From Reclinomonas americana ATCC 50394 (taxonomy: Eukaryota; Jakobida; Jakobea; Jakobida), in contig PS015083.1 of assembly GCA_048213135.1 (NCBI GenBank), positions 1 through 64,000 on the forward strand: a DNA stretch of 64,000 bases, read 5' to 3'. The notes below the pieces were generated by a model. The model was given only the letters and a program-made list of their open reading frames with translations. It had not been told where the DNA came from and searched no databases. The translations under genes and the position numbers were made by a program. Below are positions 1 through 13,100 of the stretch, piece by piece. How positions within the stretch are numbered: position 1 is the first letter of the stretch; each line of letters opens with the position of its first letter.

Positions 1-45
1 CCAACCACTTTACAAACACGAGGACACACACAGGACCGCACCAAC

Positions 46-1566
46 ATGAAGCGAAGACGAGAGCAGGCAGAGGAGGAGGAAGAAGAGGAGGACGACGAGT
101 ACGAGGCAGAGGAGGAGGACGAGGAGGAGGACGACGACAGCACAGCAAGTGAAGAGGAGGAGGAGGAGGAGGAGGAGGAAGAGGAGCCCGCGCGCAAACG
201 CAGCAAGACACGAGTGGTGTTGCGGACCTCTGCGCCCGCCAAGACAACCACACAGGCAAAGACAACAGCAGCAGCAGCGACAGCAGCAAAGAAGAAGAAG
301 AGCAGCAAGGGCGTAGTGCACGTGGTCAGTGCAAGTGCAGTGGGAGGCGGCTATGTCAAGCCNNNNNNNNNNNNNNNNNNNNNNNNNNNNNNNNNNNNNN
401 NNNNNNNNNNNNNNNNNNNNNNNNNNNNNNNNNNNNNNNNNNNNNNNNNNNNNNNNNNNNNNNNNNNCACTTTGATGAGCGAGAGTCTCGCGCAACAGGT
501 GCGCGAGTCGATTGTGCGCGGGCATGTTGACCGCGCGTTGTGTGAGGCCGCAGTGGCCGCAGCGCGCGCCTCTCTGTCGTCACCAGCAGCAGCAGCCGCG
601 TCGACTTTGACTCCACGCGCGTCTGCGAGCTCATTGATGTTGACTCCGCGCGGTGGAAGTGCGGCCAGTGGTGCAGCCTCTGCTGCAGCAGCGACTGTGT
701 CGTCGTTGGTGTTGGCGCCGGGTGCGTCGGCGGCGATGAGTGGGGCGGCGTGGTGGTCGGCATTGGGCGCCGAATTGCAAGTGCGCATGGGTGTGTTGAG
801 TACGCGGCAGCAGCGTGCGGCGCTGTGTGTGTATGCCGATGCGTTGCGCGTGGCGGGGAGAGAGGCGGCNNNNNNNNNNNNNNNNNNNNNNNNNNNNNNN
901 NNNNNNNNNNNNNNNNNNNNNNNNNNNNNNNNNNNNNNNNNNNNNNNNNNNNNNNNNNNNNNNNNNNNNNNNNNNNNNNNNNNNNNNNNAGTACCGTGCT
1001 TGTTGCCGGTGCTGGTGCGCGAGGCAAGCGATCTGTCATTGTCATCACAAGGGGAGATTGATGTCGCCACTGCTGCTGCTGCTGCTGCTCCTGCTGCTGC
1101 TGGCGAGGAGGAAGAGGATGAGCGTGTGCTGTGGAGCCGCACTGACTCGCTGGATGATCTGCTCAGTGCGAGCGGTGATACGACGGCAGCCGCGCATTCG
1201 CCACAACCACGGCACTCGAGTGGAGCGCTGGCAGGTGCGGCGGCTGCGGCGTTGGCGTCGGCTGCGGCGGCTTCGGTGGCGCCTACAGCGGCGGCGGCAG
1301 TGGCGGCGGCCGCAGCTGCTGGGACGGGAGCGGTGTCGCCCGGTGTCGCGACCTTTATCGCCGACGGTGGTGACTCGCTTGGTCGCTCGCACAGCGCTCC
1401 GTCGTCGGCCACCTCGACGTCCACGTCACCGTCGTCGGCGCGCACCAATCAGCCGCCTGTGACACCGCGCGGACAACAGCAGCAACTACAGCAGCAGCAG
1501 CTACAACAACAACAACAACAACAACAACTGCAAACTCCTCGCGCTCGTCGCGACAGCCAAATACAA

Positions 1567-1598
<32 letters not shown>

Positions 1599-4500
1599 CA
1601 CGCCACATCGTCGCAGCGAGCCGGAGATTGGCATGGCCACTGGCGGCCTGACCGTCTCCAAGGTGTTGGCGAGCCTGGCCGTGTGCACGCCCGAGGCGTT
1701 GGCGCAGGTCGTTTCGGCCTACGTGGCGACTCCGACTCCCTGCCTCTTGCACACGCTGTACCGAGTGTCGGTGTCGGCGCCGGAGACCTTTGCCAATGCC
1801 ATTTGTGTCGCGTTGCGCGACTTGACAAGCTCACTGGCCATGGGCGAGGCGTTGCTGCTCATTGCACATCGATTGGTGAGGTGACTTGTCTGCACCTATT
1901 CCGCGCACTCTCTCACTTGCACGCATTTTTGTGCAGGTGCGCCGGTCGCGTGCCGTGTCTGCGTCGACTTCCTCGTCGGAGGGTCACGACCCAACGTCGC
2001 CGAGCATCGTGAAAGTTGCGTATGGGAGAGAGAGAAACACACACGTTGGAAAAAACAGCCGTCTTACTTTTTCTGTCTCTGATCGGCAACAGACACCGCT
2101 GGCCCTCATGTCGTCGACCCCGCTGATGCGAGTGCTGGTGGATACGCTGATGAGTGCGAGTGCCGCCTCGGACTTGCGCCTCACGTCGGTGTTGCTGTGG
2201 AGTCTGATTGTGATCCTGCCGGAGATGTTGGGCTTTGTCAACCTCAAGCCGCTGGTCTCGGAGCTGTTTATGGTGTTTCGCAGTCTCGCCATGCTGTGCT
2301 ACCCGCGACAGTTTGTGCCGCCGCAGACAGAGGAGGAGGAGAGCGGTGCGGCGGACTTGTCGCGACGGGAACTGCGCGTGGTGACCTCGGTGTTTCTTCG
2401 CCTGTTGTATTCGCTGTTTCCGCACCGAGCACTTGAGTTTGTGCGCATGCACTGTTCGGCGGCCGGCGATGGCAGCCAGGCATTCCGGCAGATTATCGAC
2501 GTGCTCGGCGGTGACTTGTTTTCGCCGTCTCGTCTGTTGGAGGATCCCGATGTGGAGGTCACCGCCGCTTACTGGCAGCAGAAGCGTGTCGGCTGCGGCA
2601 GTCTGCGTGAAGGCGACGTGGTGTTTCCGTACGTGATGACGCCCACGCATGCCAAGGTGCGATGCGCTTGCTACGCTATGTGTCTCTCTATTCGGTACAC
2701 ACTCACCGGTGTGTCGGCAGCAATCGCTGGTCGTGTGCGTGCTGCCGGAGAGTTTCTCGCGGTCGAATTTCGGCGGTGCTGGCGCTCTGGAAGTATTCAC
2801 GATTGCGGTGTGTTTCTCGTATTCTCTCTCTCCCTCTATCTCTCCATCGGTTTGCCTGACCTCGTCGATTGCAGGAACCACGCGAGCCCACCGATCCTGT
2901 GCAATTAGACGAACCCGATGCGGCGACTGTGCTGCTGCACGGCGTCGGCGACGAGCATGATGTGGACGACAGTTGCGTTTATGCGACACACCGATGGCGC
3001 CGTTGATGTTCGTGTTGTATAACTGTGGTCGCACACAGTCGAAAATCGCGTGGCACTACGGAGTGAACTTGTCGACGCCCTTCGCGCCGTGCGGACGGCC
3101 GCCACCAACGCCCCATCCGCGGACGCACCGCGACATGCCCGTGCGATTCCGAGCCGCGAGGCTTTCGCTGATTACGCTCACTGGATTGCGGCGTGCCAGC
3201 TGGAGCTGGAGCGGCACCTGCCAGGCATCTCGGGAGTGAGTGATCAACATTGTTGAGTGACTGTCGTTTCGTTGCTCATCGCTCGTGCAGCTACCGATTG
3301 TCGACTCGGTCTACGCACCGTATCTGTCAACAAATGTGGACCCGCTGAGTGCCTCGACCCTGTCTGTGGGCAATCGACGCGGAAGCGCGGGAAGCAGTGC
3401 GCCAGTGGAGGGCGCCAACGAGGCCGCACTGTTGGCGCTGGTGACGCGTCTGCGTCGCGGTCTGTTGCACATTCGCAATGAGCTGCTATACGAGCGGTAC
3501 CTGCGGTCCGAGCTGGTGGCACACGCCTCGTACTTGCAGGAGCGCAACAAGCGGTTGCAGGAGGTGTCTTCACAAGAGCAATCGGCAGTTGCGTGTCGAT
3601 TGGATATCGCTTGTGACTCGCACTGCCACTCTCTCGCTCATTGCACCTTCTCGTTCACAGCGGCTGCACACACAATGGCTCGCGCAGCAAGTGACGCAGC
3701 TGCGCGCGAGTTTGTTGGAGCTGCGCGGCTCGGAGCGTAAGGTGCGCAGGAAGGCCGGCTTGAATGACGCGATGCAGCGGACACAGTTGACTCGCGCCCT
3801 GGCCGACCGCAACACGCTCAATGCGCGGCTGCACCGCACACTGGACGAGCTGACTGGCACGCAGCGGGAACTCACCGAGTTGCGAGTCGAGTACAGCAAG
3901 ACACGTCAGCGCGCAGAGGTCTCGGCGTTGGAGTTGCGAGCGGCCGAGAATCGCGCGTCGCTGTTCGAGAAGCGATGTGCTGGCCTCGAGGCCGAGCTGG
4001 CACAATGGTGTGTCAGTGCGCTTCTTTATTGCGAAAGTTCTAGCCTAACTGACGACGGTGTGCACAGGCGCGAGCGCGCTGTCGAGTACGAAAAGCTGGC
4101 GGCGGAGGAGCGGGCTCGCCGACGTGCGGACGAAATGCTTCACATGCACTACTCGTCTCCGGCACGCGTCGGTGGTGGTGGCGGTGGCGGTGGTGGCGGT
4201 CGAGCTGCATTGCCGCCGGTGCCTCGTGTCGGCGCCCCCATCTCCTTCCCGAGTGACGTGCCGATTTCCGAAGCCGTGCGCAGCGCCATTGATGACTCGG
4301 CGGCGGAGATTCCACCACCGCCGGCCACCATTCTCAGCTCGCAAGACTTGAGCGCGGTTGTGCGGTTCGTGTATGCTGCTTGCATGTGAGAGTGGAGGGT
4401 ACTCTGAGCACCTCTGACCTCTCGTGATTCGCTGCGCAGAACGCTGGAGCTGCGTGTGTCTCGCCGCAATGCTGCCATTCAGGAGCTGGTGCGTGAACAG

Positions 4501-5985
4501 AGTCGACTGCACGAGTCGATCAAGGAGCTCCGCCACACGCTCGACTACCAGCGGCGTCTGACCGACTCCAAAGTGCGCATGGTGCAAGACAAGTACGACA
4601 CGGTCAAGAACATCAATCAGATGCTGGCGGTGAGTGCTCTTCCGGAGAGGTTGCTGTTGGGTGTTTTTTCCTCACTTCGTGTGTTGTGGTGTGCACAGCG
4701 CAAGGTCCTTCGATTGTCGGCCGATCTCGACAAGCAACGGAGCGAGCCGTCGTCGGGAGAGCGAATCACCGGCAAGTCGTCGCGGACGGTCAGCCCCGTC
4801 TTCTTCCAGTCAACACCACGTACGTACTACCTCTCCCAGATTTCCTTCCTTCCCTTCCCTTCCTTTTGCTCACACACAATCTGTGCAGCGATGGACAGGG
4901 GCGTGTCCATGTCGTCGTCGATTGACGACAGCACGTCGATCTTCTTGATTCATGGTCCACCGGAGGGCGGCGACACTGAGCAGTCAGTAGCGCCGCCGGC
5001 TCATCCTGCTCCCACCGCTGCCGCTGCCTCCTCGACCAACACACCTGTCGGAAGCAGCGTGACGCGTGTGGCCTCGGCGGATCGCTCGTCGTCGTCGCCG
5101 GTGCTGCGAAGCCAGCGGGCAGGGACGCGCGCGGCCGGTATCGTTCAGGATGGTCTGCCCATGCCTATGCGCACTTCGTCGATGAGTCGAGACAGCCCCG
5201 ACTCGTCGGGCACCGGCAGCCCTGTCGGCGTCGGCGTCACCAGCCCGCTGTCTGACTCCGGCCCCGGCATTGGCTCCTTCTCCTTCCGCTCTGTGTTCCT
5301 GCCGCCCGGTGGTCACCGATCGAGTCACAGCACAGGCGCCGCTGGCGACTCACCGCACGATCTTCCCTCGCCCGACGATGGCGGCAGTGGCGGCACAGGA
5401 AACACGGGAAGTGCGACAGGCTCCGGCGGCGGTGGCAAGGCTGCGGCGCCGCGCATGTTGCGGTCGCGAGTCATGGCGGAGAACCTGCGCCATCGCTCCT
5501 CGGTCGACGACCTGCTGGCCATGGCAGACGAAGAGAGCACGGCGGGAGCAGCGCTGGGCACGAGTCCACTGTTCGACGCACCCTCGGGACCACTTCCACC
5601 GCCACGCAGCCGTGCCAGCCTCGGACACGCGATGGAAGCCGCGCAGCCGGGTGCTGGTCAGCGTGATCGCGACGGACCGGCGGCTGCCCGCGCCGGTGAA
5701 GGCAAGGCAGCGTCGGTAGCGCACACCGCCACCGTGGGCCCTCCGTCCTCGGCGGCACCGACGGCCACTTCGGCTGGGCGTGGAACGGCGCACCATCCGC
5801 TGTCGTCGCTGGTCGAACGAGTGCCGCCGCACTCGCTGAGTGGAGCCAGTGGATCGGGATCGGGTTCCGGCTCCGGTTCTGTGCGCAGCTCGTCCGGCAG
5901 CGACGTCGTCAACATGGGCGATCAGCCGCTGGCGCCTGATCCGTCTGCCGCACGCAGGGTGCAGGCGATGCGCAGAAATGAATGA
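46..5985 (+). CDS. TSC1: Hamartin / TSC1 homologue, multi-exon, interrupted by two gaps
   Basis: Hamartin is the scaffold of the TSC complex, which with tuberin acts as the Rheb GAP upstream of TORC1. Two parts match the family. First, a helical N-terminal block at about 1630-2655 carries LPEMLGFVNLKPLVSELF, VFLRLLYSLFPHRALEFVR and a downstream YWQQKR that sits where hamartin has its DPRRW segment. Second, a C-terminal coiled coil at about 3290-4740 opens with LLHIRNELLYERYLRSEL, the counterpart of hamartin LLHNQLLYERFKRQ, followed by long charged heptads. A Ser/Pro/Gly-rich tail (about 4890-5985) ends at a TAG-free frame with TGA at 5983-5985. Introns are visible at about 1876-1936, 2028-2090, 2658-2874, 3570-3660, 4010-4070, 4365-4440 and 4630-4700. 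Upstream of the helical block lie about 500 residues of low complexity (Asp/Glu tract, poly-Ala, poly-Gln at 1470-1600). The first segment (46-362, acidic with basic KRSK motifs) is joined only across gap 363-467 and could belong to another gene; the ATG at 476 is an alternative start. Confidence is high for family, low for the N-terminus. Confidence 0.8.
363..467. other. Assembly gap (105 N)
   Basis: Unknown bases between the acidic first segment and the next coding segment of the TSC1 locus. The reading frame across it cannot be trusted. A second gap follows at 870-989. Confidence 0.99.
1468..1605 (+). repeat. CAG/CAA poly-glutamine-coding tract in TSC1
   Basis: Runs of CAGCAG and CAACAA broken by CTA/CTG encode two glutamine-rich blocks separated by a short basic segment. 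The mixture of CAG and CAA suggests selection for the amino acid or slow repeat turnover. It lies just before the conserved helical domain. Confidence 0.9.
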
Positions 5986-6096
5986 ATTGAATGCATGGGG
6001 TTTCCGTGTAATTCGTTTCGTTTATATGTGAATCCTGTTTTTTATCTTTTTCTGCAGATCGCAATCCTCTGCTTCGCCACCTGCAACAGCACCGGC

Positions 6097-8625
6097 TCAA
6101 TAGTGCTTGACGTTGAGATCGGGTCTCCACTTGACGGGGTGCGATTCGGGTGTCTGCATGGTCAACTCATATGTCAGCATTCCACGGCAATACCGCTCAG
6201 AACGCAAAAATGACACGCACCGCTGTGTCATCCTCGCGCCACATCTTGATTGTCTTGTCGGCCTCGCAGGTGATGAGGCGTGTTCCGGTCTGATCAAACA
6301 CCGCGTCCAGCACGCATGCCTCGCTCTCCAAGCTGGAGGTGCGCATGGGTGAGTTCCACAGTACCCGCCACGACGACGACACGGAGATGCGATGGGAGAC
6401 AAACCTGCCAGGCTGCACCTTGACCGTGTCCTTCTGGAAGTTGTAGCCCGACTTGTAGTCCCAAAAGTACATCGAGCCATTGTCGCCGCCAGAAAACATC
6501 ACGCCGTCCTGATTCACAGCAATGGTGTGCAAAATGGCGTTGTGGCCAGTGATGTTGTGCATGAAGTCGCCATCCGGGCACTTCCACTTCTTGATGTTGT
6601 CGGCGCTGCCGCTCACAAAAGTGTACCTGCACCAACACAACACAAATAAATGCATCAGCAATGGACACGATCGCGCGCGTAGGGAGACGGGCGAGACGAA
6701 ACTCGCGGGGATGAATGGCCAGGCCACGCACGCCCTTCTTGTGATTGGTGAGCACCGTCCGGCACTTGCCCGACGCCAGATCCCACAACCGCACCGTGGT
6801 GTCGGCCGACGACGTGATGACCTGCGCGGCAAGGGGGGAAACGAGTGAGGTCTCTTTTTCAACAGCACACAGAGGGAACGACGTGAGCGGTGAACACACC
6901 TGCGGTTCTGCCGACTGACTGGCGACCTTGTAGACCGTGTTGTTGTGGCCGCCAAGCGCAAAGATCTGTGCCTTGGTGCGCACATCCCACACACGCGCCA
7001 CCGAGTCACGACCGCCAGTGATGAGCAAGTCGAGTGTGGGGTGCAGCGTCAACGTGTACACGCCCGACAAGTGACCGTGATAGCTGCGCACGACCTGTGC
7101 ACGCACATGTCATGCATAATGGAGGAGGAGGACGAGGAGGAGAGACCTCGACGGCGAGTACGCACCTTGTTCTGCTCCAAATCCCAGCAGCGCACCGTCT
7201 TGTCCTCCGAGCACGAAAAGAGGTACGGGTGACGACTGGAGACGGCGAGACCACGCACGGCGGCAATGTGACCCGTCAGCGTCAACTTGAGTGTGCCCGA
7301 GGCGAGATCCCAGATCTTGATGGTGCGATCCTTGGAGCCGGTGACAAACCACTCGTTGCTGACATCCACCGCCGCACAGTGCACGTGACCGAGATGACCA
7401 GAGATCACACGCATCAGCTTCCACGGCGCATGCCACGCCGGCTTCTCCGTCAGATTCTTTGGTCGCTTCAACGATAGCGCCTGGATCGGCTGGTACGCTT
7501 GCACGGCTCTGCGACAACGAGGGAGGGATGAGGAGGTACATGGAAGACGACGAGGTGAGTGAGTGAGTATGCGCAACCTTGACGTCTCGGGCTCCAGGCT
7601 CTCGATCTTGCGCGCCATGGACGACTGCGCGCCAGTCGGTCGCGATGGGCCTGCGGGTGCGGGGGGTGAGAAGGAAGGAGGGGAGGAGGAGAAGGGCGAA
7701 GGAGAAGTGAGGCACACTCACCCGCAGCAGCACTCTTCTCCGACGCCTCCTCCCCATCGTCGCCATCCGCAGCAGCTGGGCCAGCCGTGATGGCCAGCGG
7801 TCGAGGTGCGGCACCGGGGAACGGACGACGCGGCACTTGCTCGTCTTTCACTGCCGCGTACTCGCCAAGCATCTTGACCTTGAGATGAAGTGTTTGGCTG
7901 CGACGAGGAAGGGAGGGAAAGGAGGGAGGGAGAGAGAGGGAGAGAGGGCGGGAGAAGGGGAGAGTGAACGTGTGAGAATGCGAGTGTATGAGAGAGGGAG
8001 AGTGGGTGTAAGAAGAGAACAAGGGCGACATGTCCATGAGTGACCTCCAATCATCGAGACAACACAAAATGCACGCACTGCGTCACAACGTGCCTACGTG
8101 TGTGCACACATACACACGCGCGCCTCACACAAAGAACGAAAGAGAACGAAAGAGACAAGAACACGCATTTCTATCTTTGCCTCTCAGTCTTTTCTGCACA
8201 CACACACACACTTCGCCTCATGCTCCACACAACCTCTCTCACACACACACACGAGTAAGAGAGAGAAGGCAGACGCACATACACACAGAGACAGACAGAG
8301 ACACAATGCACACAAAACATGCATTCTCAGTCTCTCTCACACATACACACACACACACACACAAGAGAGAGACAAGAAGAGTGGCAAGTGCATTGTGCCT
8401 CTCTCTCCCCGTTGTGTGTACGTGTGTGTATGTGCGAGTGAGTGTGCATTGTGTGTGTGTGTCTCTCTCCTCTCTCTCTCACCTCGCCTCATGCTCTGTC
8501 AACCTCGCCGCATGATCATACACAAACAAGTCGCGCGATCGCTTGAGACTGTTGCTCACACGCGCAGCAACTTGCTCTCGCTGCTCAGCACTCCATTCCT
8601 CAGCAGAGGAAGAGGACCCGTTCAT
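6097..8625 (-). CDS. PLRG1: PLRG1 / Prp46 / PRL1 WD40 splicing factor
   Basis: PLRG1 is a core member of the NineTeen/Prp19-CDC5L complex and acts in spliceosome activation in the nucleus. The first exon (ATG at 8623-8625) encodes a segment with [17 protein letters not shown], matching the PLRG1 N-terminal SLKRTHDMFV motif. After a repeat-rich intron (about 8480-7895) comes a linker with VPRRPFPGA, then the seven-bladed WD40 domain beginning [20 protein letters not shown] and including [58 protein letters not shown] and [14 protein letters not shown]. The last exon gives [16 protein letters not shown] and TGA at 6097-6099, matching the family's ETHPVxWKP C-terminus. Estimated length is close to the usual 480-515 residues. 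The gene is convergent with TSC1 (111 bp between stops) and divergent from the LRR gene. Confidence 0.92.
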
Positions 8626-9186
8626 GTCACACACACACAAAGAGAGAGACAGAGAGAGAGTGACGTGCAATTGTCTTGTTCTTGTTGATCTTGCACTTTG
8701 ATGGCGTTGAGAGCGAATAAGCGTCTTCGGCAGCTCATTGGTGTGTGTGTGTGAGAGTGTGTGTGAGAGAGAGAGAGAGAGTGCATGTCTCTTGAGCTCT
8801 CCATCTGTGAGTCTCTTCTCTCTCTTCCCTCTCTCGCACTCTCTCTCTCTCTCTCCCCTCTCTCTCTCGCCCTCTGTTTCTCTCTCTCCCTCACTCTGTC
8901 TCCCTCTCTCTCCCTCTGTGTCTTCTCAACAGTTGCCCTTGCACTTCATCACGTAGTTTCCCTGACATTCGCTCACTGCGTCTCCTGTTCATCCTCCTTC
9001 GCTGTCTCTTCTCTTCTCTCTCGCACTCTCTCTCTCTCTATCTCGCCCTCTCTCTCTCTTCTCCCTCTTACACACACCCTCTCCCCCCTCTCTCTCCCTT
9101 CTTTCTGTCTCTCTTCACCTCACTCTCCTTCCTCCCTCAATGTCAGTTGTTCCTCCCTTCATGACTCTCCTATTCCTCTCTCTCCG

Positions 9187-9219
<33 letters not shown>

Positions 9220-9685
9220 CTTCTCACTCACTTGCCTTTNNNNNNNNNNNNNNNNNNNNNNNNNNNNNNNNNNNNNNNNNNNNNNNNNNNNNNNNNNNNN
9301 NNNNNNNNNNNNNNNNNNNNNNNNNNNNNNNNNNNNNNNNNNNNNNNNNNNNNNNNNNNNNNNNNNNNNNNNNNNNNNNNNNNNNNNNNNNNNNNNNNNN
9401 NNNNNNNNNNNNNNNNNNNNNNNNNNNNNNNNNNNNNNNNNNNNNNNNNNNNNNNNNNNNNNNNNNNNNNNNNNNNNNNNNNNNNNNNNNNNNNNNNNNN
9501 NNNNNNNNNNNNNNNNNNNNNNNNNNNNNNNNNNNNNNNNNNNNNNNNNNNNNNNNNNNNNNNNNNNNNNNNNNNNNNNNNNNNNNNNNNNNNNNNNNNN
9601 NNNNNNNNNNNNNNNNNNNNNNNNNNNNNNNNNNNNNNNNNNNNNNNNNNNNNNNNNNNNNNNNNNNNNNNNNNNNNNNNNNNNN

Positions 9686-9777
<92 letters not shown>

Positions 9778-10136
9778 TGAGCTGATGACCGTGAAGAGAA
9801 GACGAGAGAATGAACAAGTAAGAAGCGCAAGGGCAGTGAGTGAGAAGACGCACAGAGAAAGATACAAGGAGAGCGTGAGCTGATGGGCGAGAGGAGAAGC
9901 GAGAGGCTGCGTTGATCCCTCTCAACATCCCTCATGCTTTGCGTCGCTCACTTAGATCAGTACTCTCACTCTGTCCCCCTTCGCTCTCCCCTTTCTCTCT
10001 CCCTCCCCCTTTCTCCCTCTCCCTTCTTCACTCTCCCTCCCTGTCTCCCTTTCACTCTCCCTCTCTCCCCCTCTTTCCTCACTCCCCCTTCTCTCCCTCT
10101 CCTCCCTCCACGTGCTTGCGTCCTCACTCTTTGCGC
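8626..10136. other. Region between PLRG1 and the LRR gene: repeats plus a 446-N gap
   Basis: No convincing coding exon is seen. 8730-8780 is GT/GA-rich, 8810-9238 is almost pure pyrimidine (CTCT with CCCT variants), 9240-9685 is N, 9686-9775 is (AG)n, and 9960-10120 is again pyrimidine-rich and ends in a CACAG acceptor-like sequence. It probably holds the PLRG1 promoter and the 5' exon(s) or first intron of the LRR gene, part of which may be in the gap. Confidence 0.7.
9686..9775. repeat. (AG)n microsatellite at gap edge
   Basis: About 45 uninterrupted AG units follow directly on the N run, while the sequence left of the gap is CT-rich on the same strand. The purine/pyrimidine switch across the gap suggests an inverted arrangement or a misjoin. 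Confidence 0.95.
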
Positions 10137-13100
10137 ATGCCACCACAGTCGCTGCTCACACATGTGAGAGTGATGAACCTCAGTCACAACATGCTGAGTG
10201 TGATCCCGTCCGAGTTCCAGAACCTGCGACACTTGTTGCGTGTGCACGACACAGCGTGCGCTGCACAACAAGTGTCTGACCTCACTCTTTTATTGTGACA
10301 CAGGCACACTCTCAACTTGTCGCAGAACTATCTGCATGAGTTCCCCTATCCTGTGTGCTACCTGCCGACGCTGTTTGTGCTCGACTTGTCGCACAATGGA
10401 CTGCAATTCATCGCGCGTGAGGTGTGTGTGTGTGTGTGTGTGCGTCAGGATTGCATGCCATCGATTGCGTTCCTCAAGCTTGGCGTGATGAATAGATTGA
10501 CAACTTGACACGACTCACGACGCTGATCCTGGAGGAGAACGAGATCCGCGAGGTGCCGGAGACCATTGGCCGACTCGATCTGTTGGTGACGCTGAATCTG
10601 CGACACAATCGGCTGGAGACGCTGCCGGGTGAGTTGTCGCGCCTGCATGCGCTCAAGTCGCTGGATGTGCGTGAGAATCCACTGCATTCGCCCCTGGACG
10701 AGATTCAGGAGGGCGGAGTGCCGGCCGTGTTCGAGTACCTCAAGCTGTCCAATCGAGGTCAGCAGTCTTTGTTTGTCGAGGGTCTCTGACGTGCACTCAT
10801 GCTGGGAGGGGCGAGTGCAGACAAAAAGGACAAGCCACTCGGACAGATGGGTGTGGCGCCCGTCAAGGACTCCGAGTTTGTGGCACTGCAGCGACAGTTG
10901 GCCTCGCAGCACTACCCTGGCGACCGCATCAAGACGTTGGAGACGGCGGTGGTGAATCGCTTTTTCACGTGCGCTCAAGTTCGCCAGTTGATTGGCATGC
11001 TGCAGGTGCGCTCACTTGTCGTGCACCGAGGGAGTGTGTCACATGTACTCATCTCCCGGTGGCGAGCAGTACAGCGAGCATCAGTCGCAGTTCGTCATTG
11101 ATGTGTTCAAGTCCGTGGTGGATCCGCAAAAGTTCTACACTGTGCTGGAAGATATGAGAGTGCGTCAGTTGCGCCCCGCTGCCTGTGTTTGATTTCGCAC
11201 GCCTCACGCGTCGCCGCGGCAGTACACACGCGACCGGCATCGCGCGCGAGAGGCACTGCGCGAGCAGGATTCGGCCTCCAACGTGGTGTTCAACCCGAAA
11301 CTGTTGCGCTTCTCCATTTGTTCTCTTTTTCTCTCTGTTTTTCTCTCATCACCGTACTCGACAGTCCGGCCGGCTTCTACCGACTGGACATGTCGGTGAG
11401 GGCGGAGCGGCAGATTGCCGATTTCCTGCGCCGTCTGGAGATGACGCAAATCAAGGAGAACATTGTGTATGCTCGGCTCGACGGCGTTGATTTTTCACTG
11501 TTCACCACCGACGATATTGTGTTTCGTGACGGCTCCTCCGACTTTCACGCCGAAATCAGTTTCGTTGGGAGCGAGTGCTGTGTTCACATCACAGTAGGGT
11601 GTGATGATTCACCGTGTTCTCTCCTCCGCTTGCCAGTTTGCACGCCCGAGATTGCTGAATACGGCTCCATGTTCACCGTCAAGTGGAACTTTCCGTCGGA
11701 GATTCTGCGCATGGAGTCGCTTGATTACTGGTGCGTTGCCTCTCTCTCTTTTCTGGTTGCTCATCATCTTCATAACACGCGATGCAACAGGCGATACCCG
11801 GCCGGAGGCTCGGTGGATCCACACGATCTGAGAGACAAGTTCTGGGTCGGTCTCTTTCGGCCACACCACGGTCATCGCACACCGCCGGTCGGCAAGTCGT
11901 GGGAAGAGGTGGATCATTTCTTCCCCACCTACCGCATCATGGTGTCGGAGCACAAGGGCAGCGCGGTGCTGGTGCCCATTTACAACAACAGAGAGCCGGC
12001 GAGGTGGGTGTGGACCTCGCTCGAAGCATAGCGCAACGATTTATTTGCCTCACATGCTATCCGCAGTGGCCAGGGCGTGTTCGAGGCGCGCATCATTCGA
12101 GAGGCACCAATGTCGGGCGACATGCGGTGTCTGGCCACCTCCAACACCGTGTTTGTCGGTCCCTACGGTGCACCCGTCACCACCGAGTTGCCAGAGACGG
12201 GCATTCTCGAGATTCTCTACCTCGATTTTGACTCGGAGCTGGTGGAGATGACCGAGGACGAGTTTGCGTTGCTTAAGGTGCACCCGACATGCATTCCATC
12301 TCGCTTGCTTGCTTAGCTGACAAGAAAGCGTGCAGCGTGACATTTTTGCGGATCCCTTCATGAGCGGCAAGCTGTACACGATTCGCAGTGCCATGTCCAC
12401 CGGCTACTTTACGTGTCGGCAGGCGGCCGAGATCGTGTCGATTCTGGAGCACACGTATGTGGCCAATCGTGACGACTTTGAGAACCATTTGGTGTGGACT
12501 GTAGTTGCGTTGGTGGTGGCGAGGGGGAAGGGAAAGGGAGGGAGGGAGGGAGAGAGAGTGAGAAACAGAGGGACATTCAAAGCTTCTCGCATCTTCGCTT
12601 TGCCATTCTCTTGCACTTTCGTGAACTGATTCGTGCATCATCAGGCATGCATGTACACGCGGTTGACGGACTCGGAGGACTTCTCCATTGTGCTTTATTC
12701 GGTGGGCAACGCGTCTCTGCGTCAGCGGATCTTGACCATTGTGCAAGCCGAGGTTGCTATTGGCGGGAGCGATCGGTGAGTGAAGGGAAGAAGGGAGAGA
12801 GAGAGAGTGAGTGAGAGAAACTTGTTGCACCCCGTGATCTGAACTGTTCCGTGTGCCCAGAGTGCTGGAGGAGGCCGAGTTCGGGCGTCTAATTGCAGAT
12901 GTCGAATTCGAGGTGACAGCCGACCGCAAAGCCTCAGTGGCCGCCGCTCGCACCTCGGACTGCCTGCTGACCAGCGCCATGGTGAAGCGATTGATTGCCA
13001 CTGTGCGAAATCAAGACGTCAAGGTGTGTGTGTGAGAGAGAGAGATAGAGAGTACGTGTATCTTTCTTGGATATTCACCGAGCGTGCAGATCGCCATGAT

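Noticed and set aside
5958-6110. Extra 3' exon for TSC1 after TTTCTGCAG at 6057 (possible [14 protein letters not shown] end)
   Set aside because: The composition fits, but no donor of the right phase is seen upstream of the stop at 5985, and it would overlap the PLRG1 stop.
8040-8688. His/Thr-rich ORFs from CACACA repeats
   Set aside because: They lie in the PLRG1 first intron; pure repeat translation.
9140-9883. Long open frames rich in Arg-Glu or Leu-Ser around 8.7-9.9 kb
   Set aside because: They are translations of (AG)n/(CT)n repeats and N runs, with no codon structure or homology.
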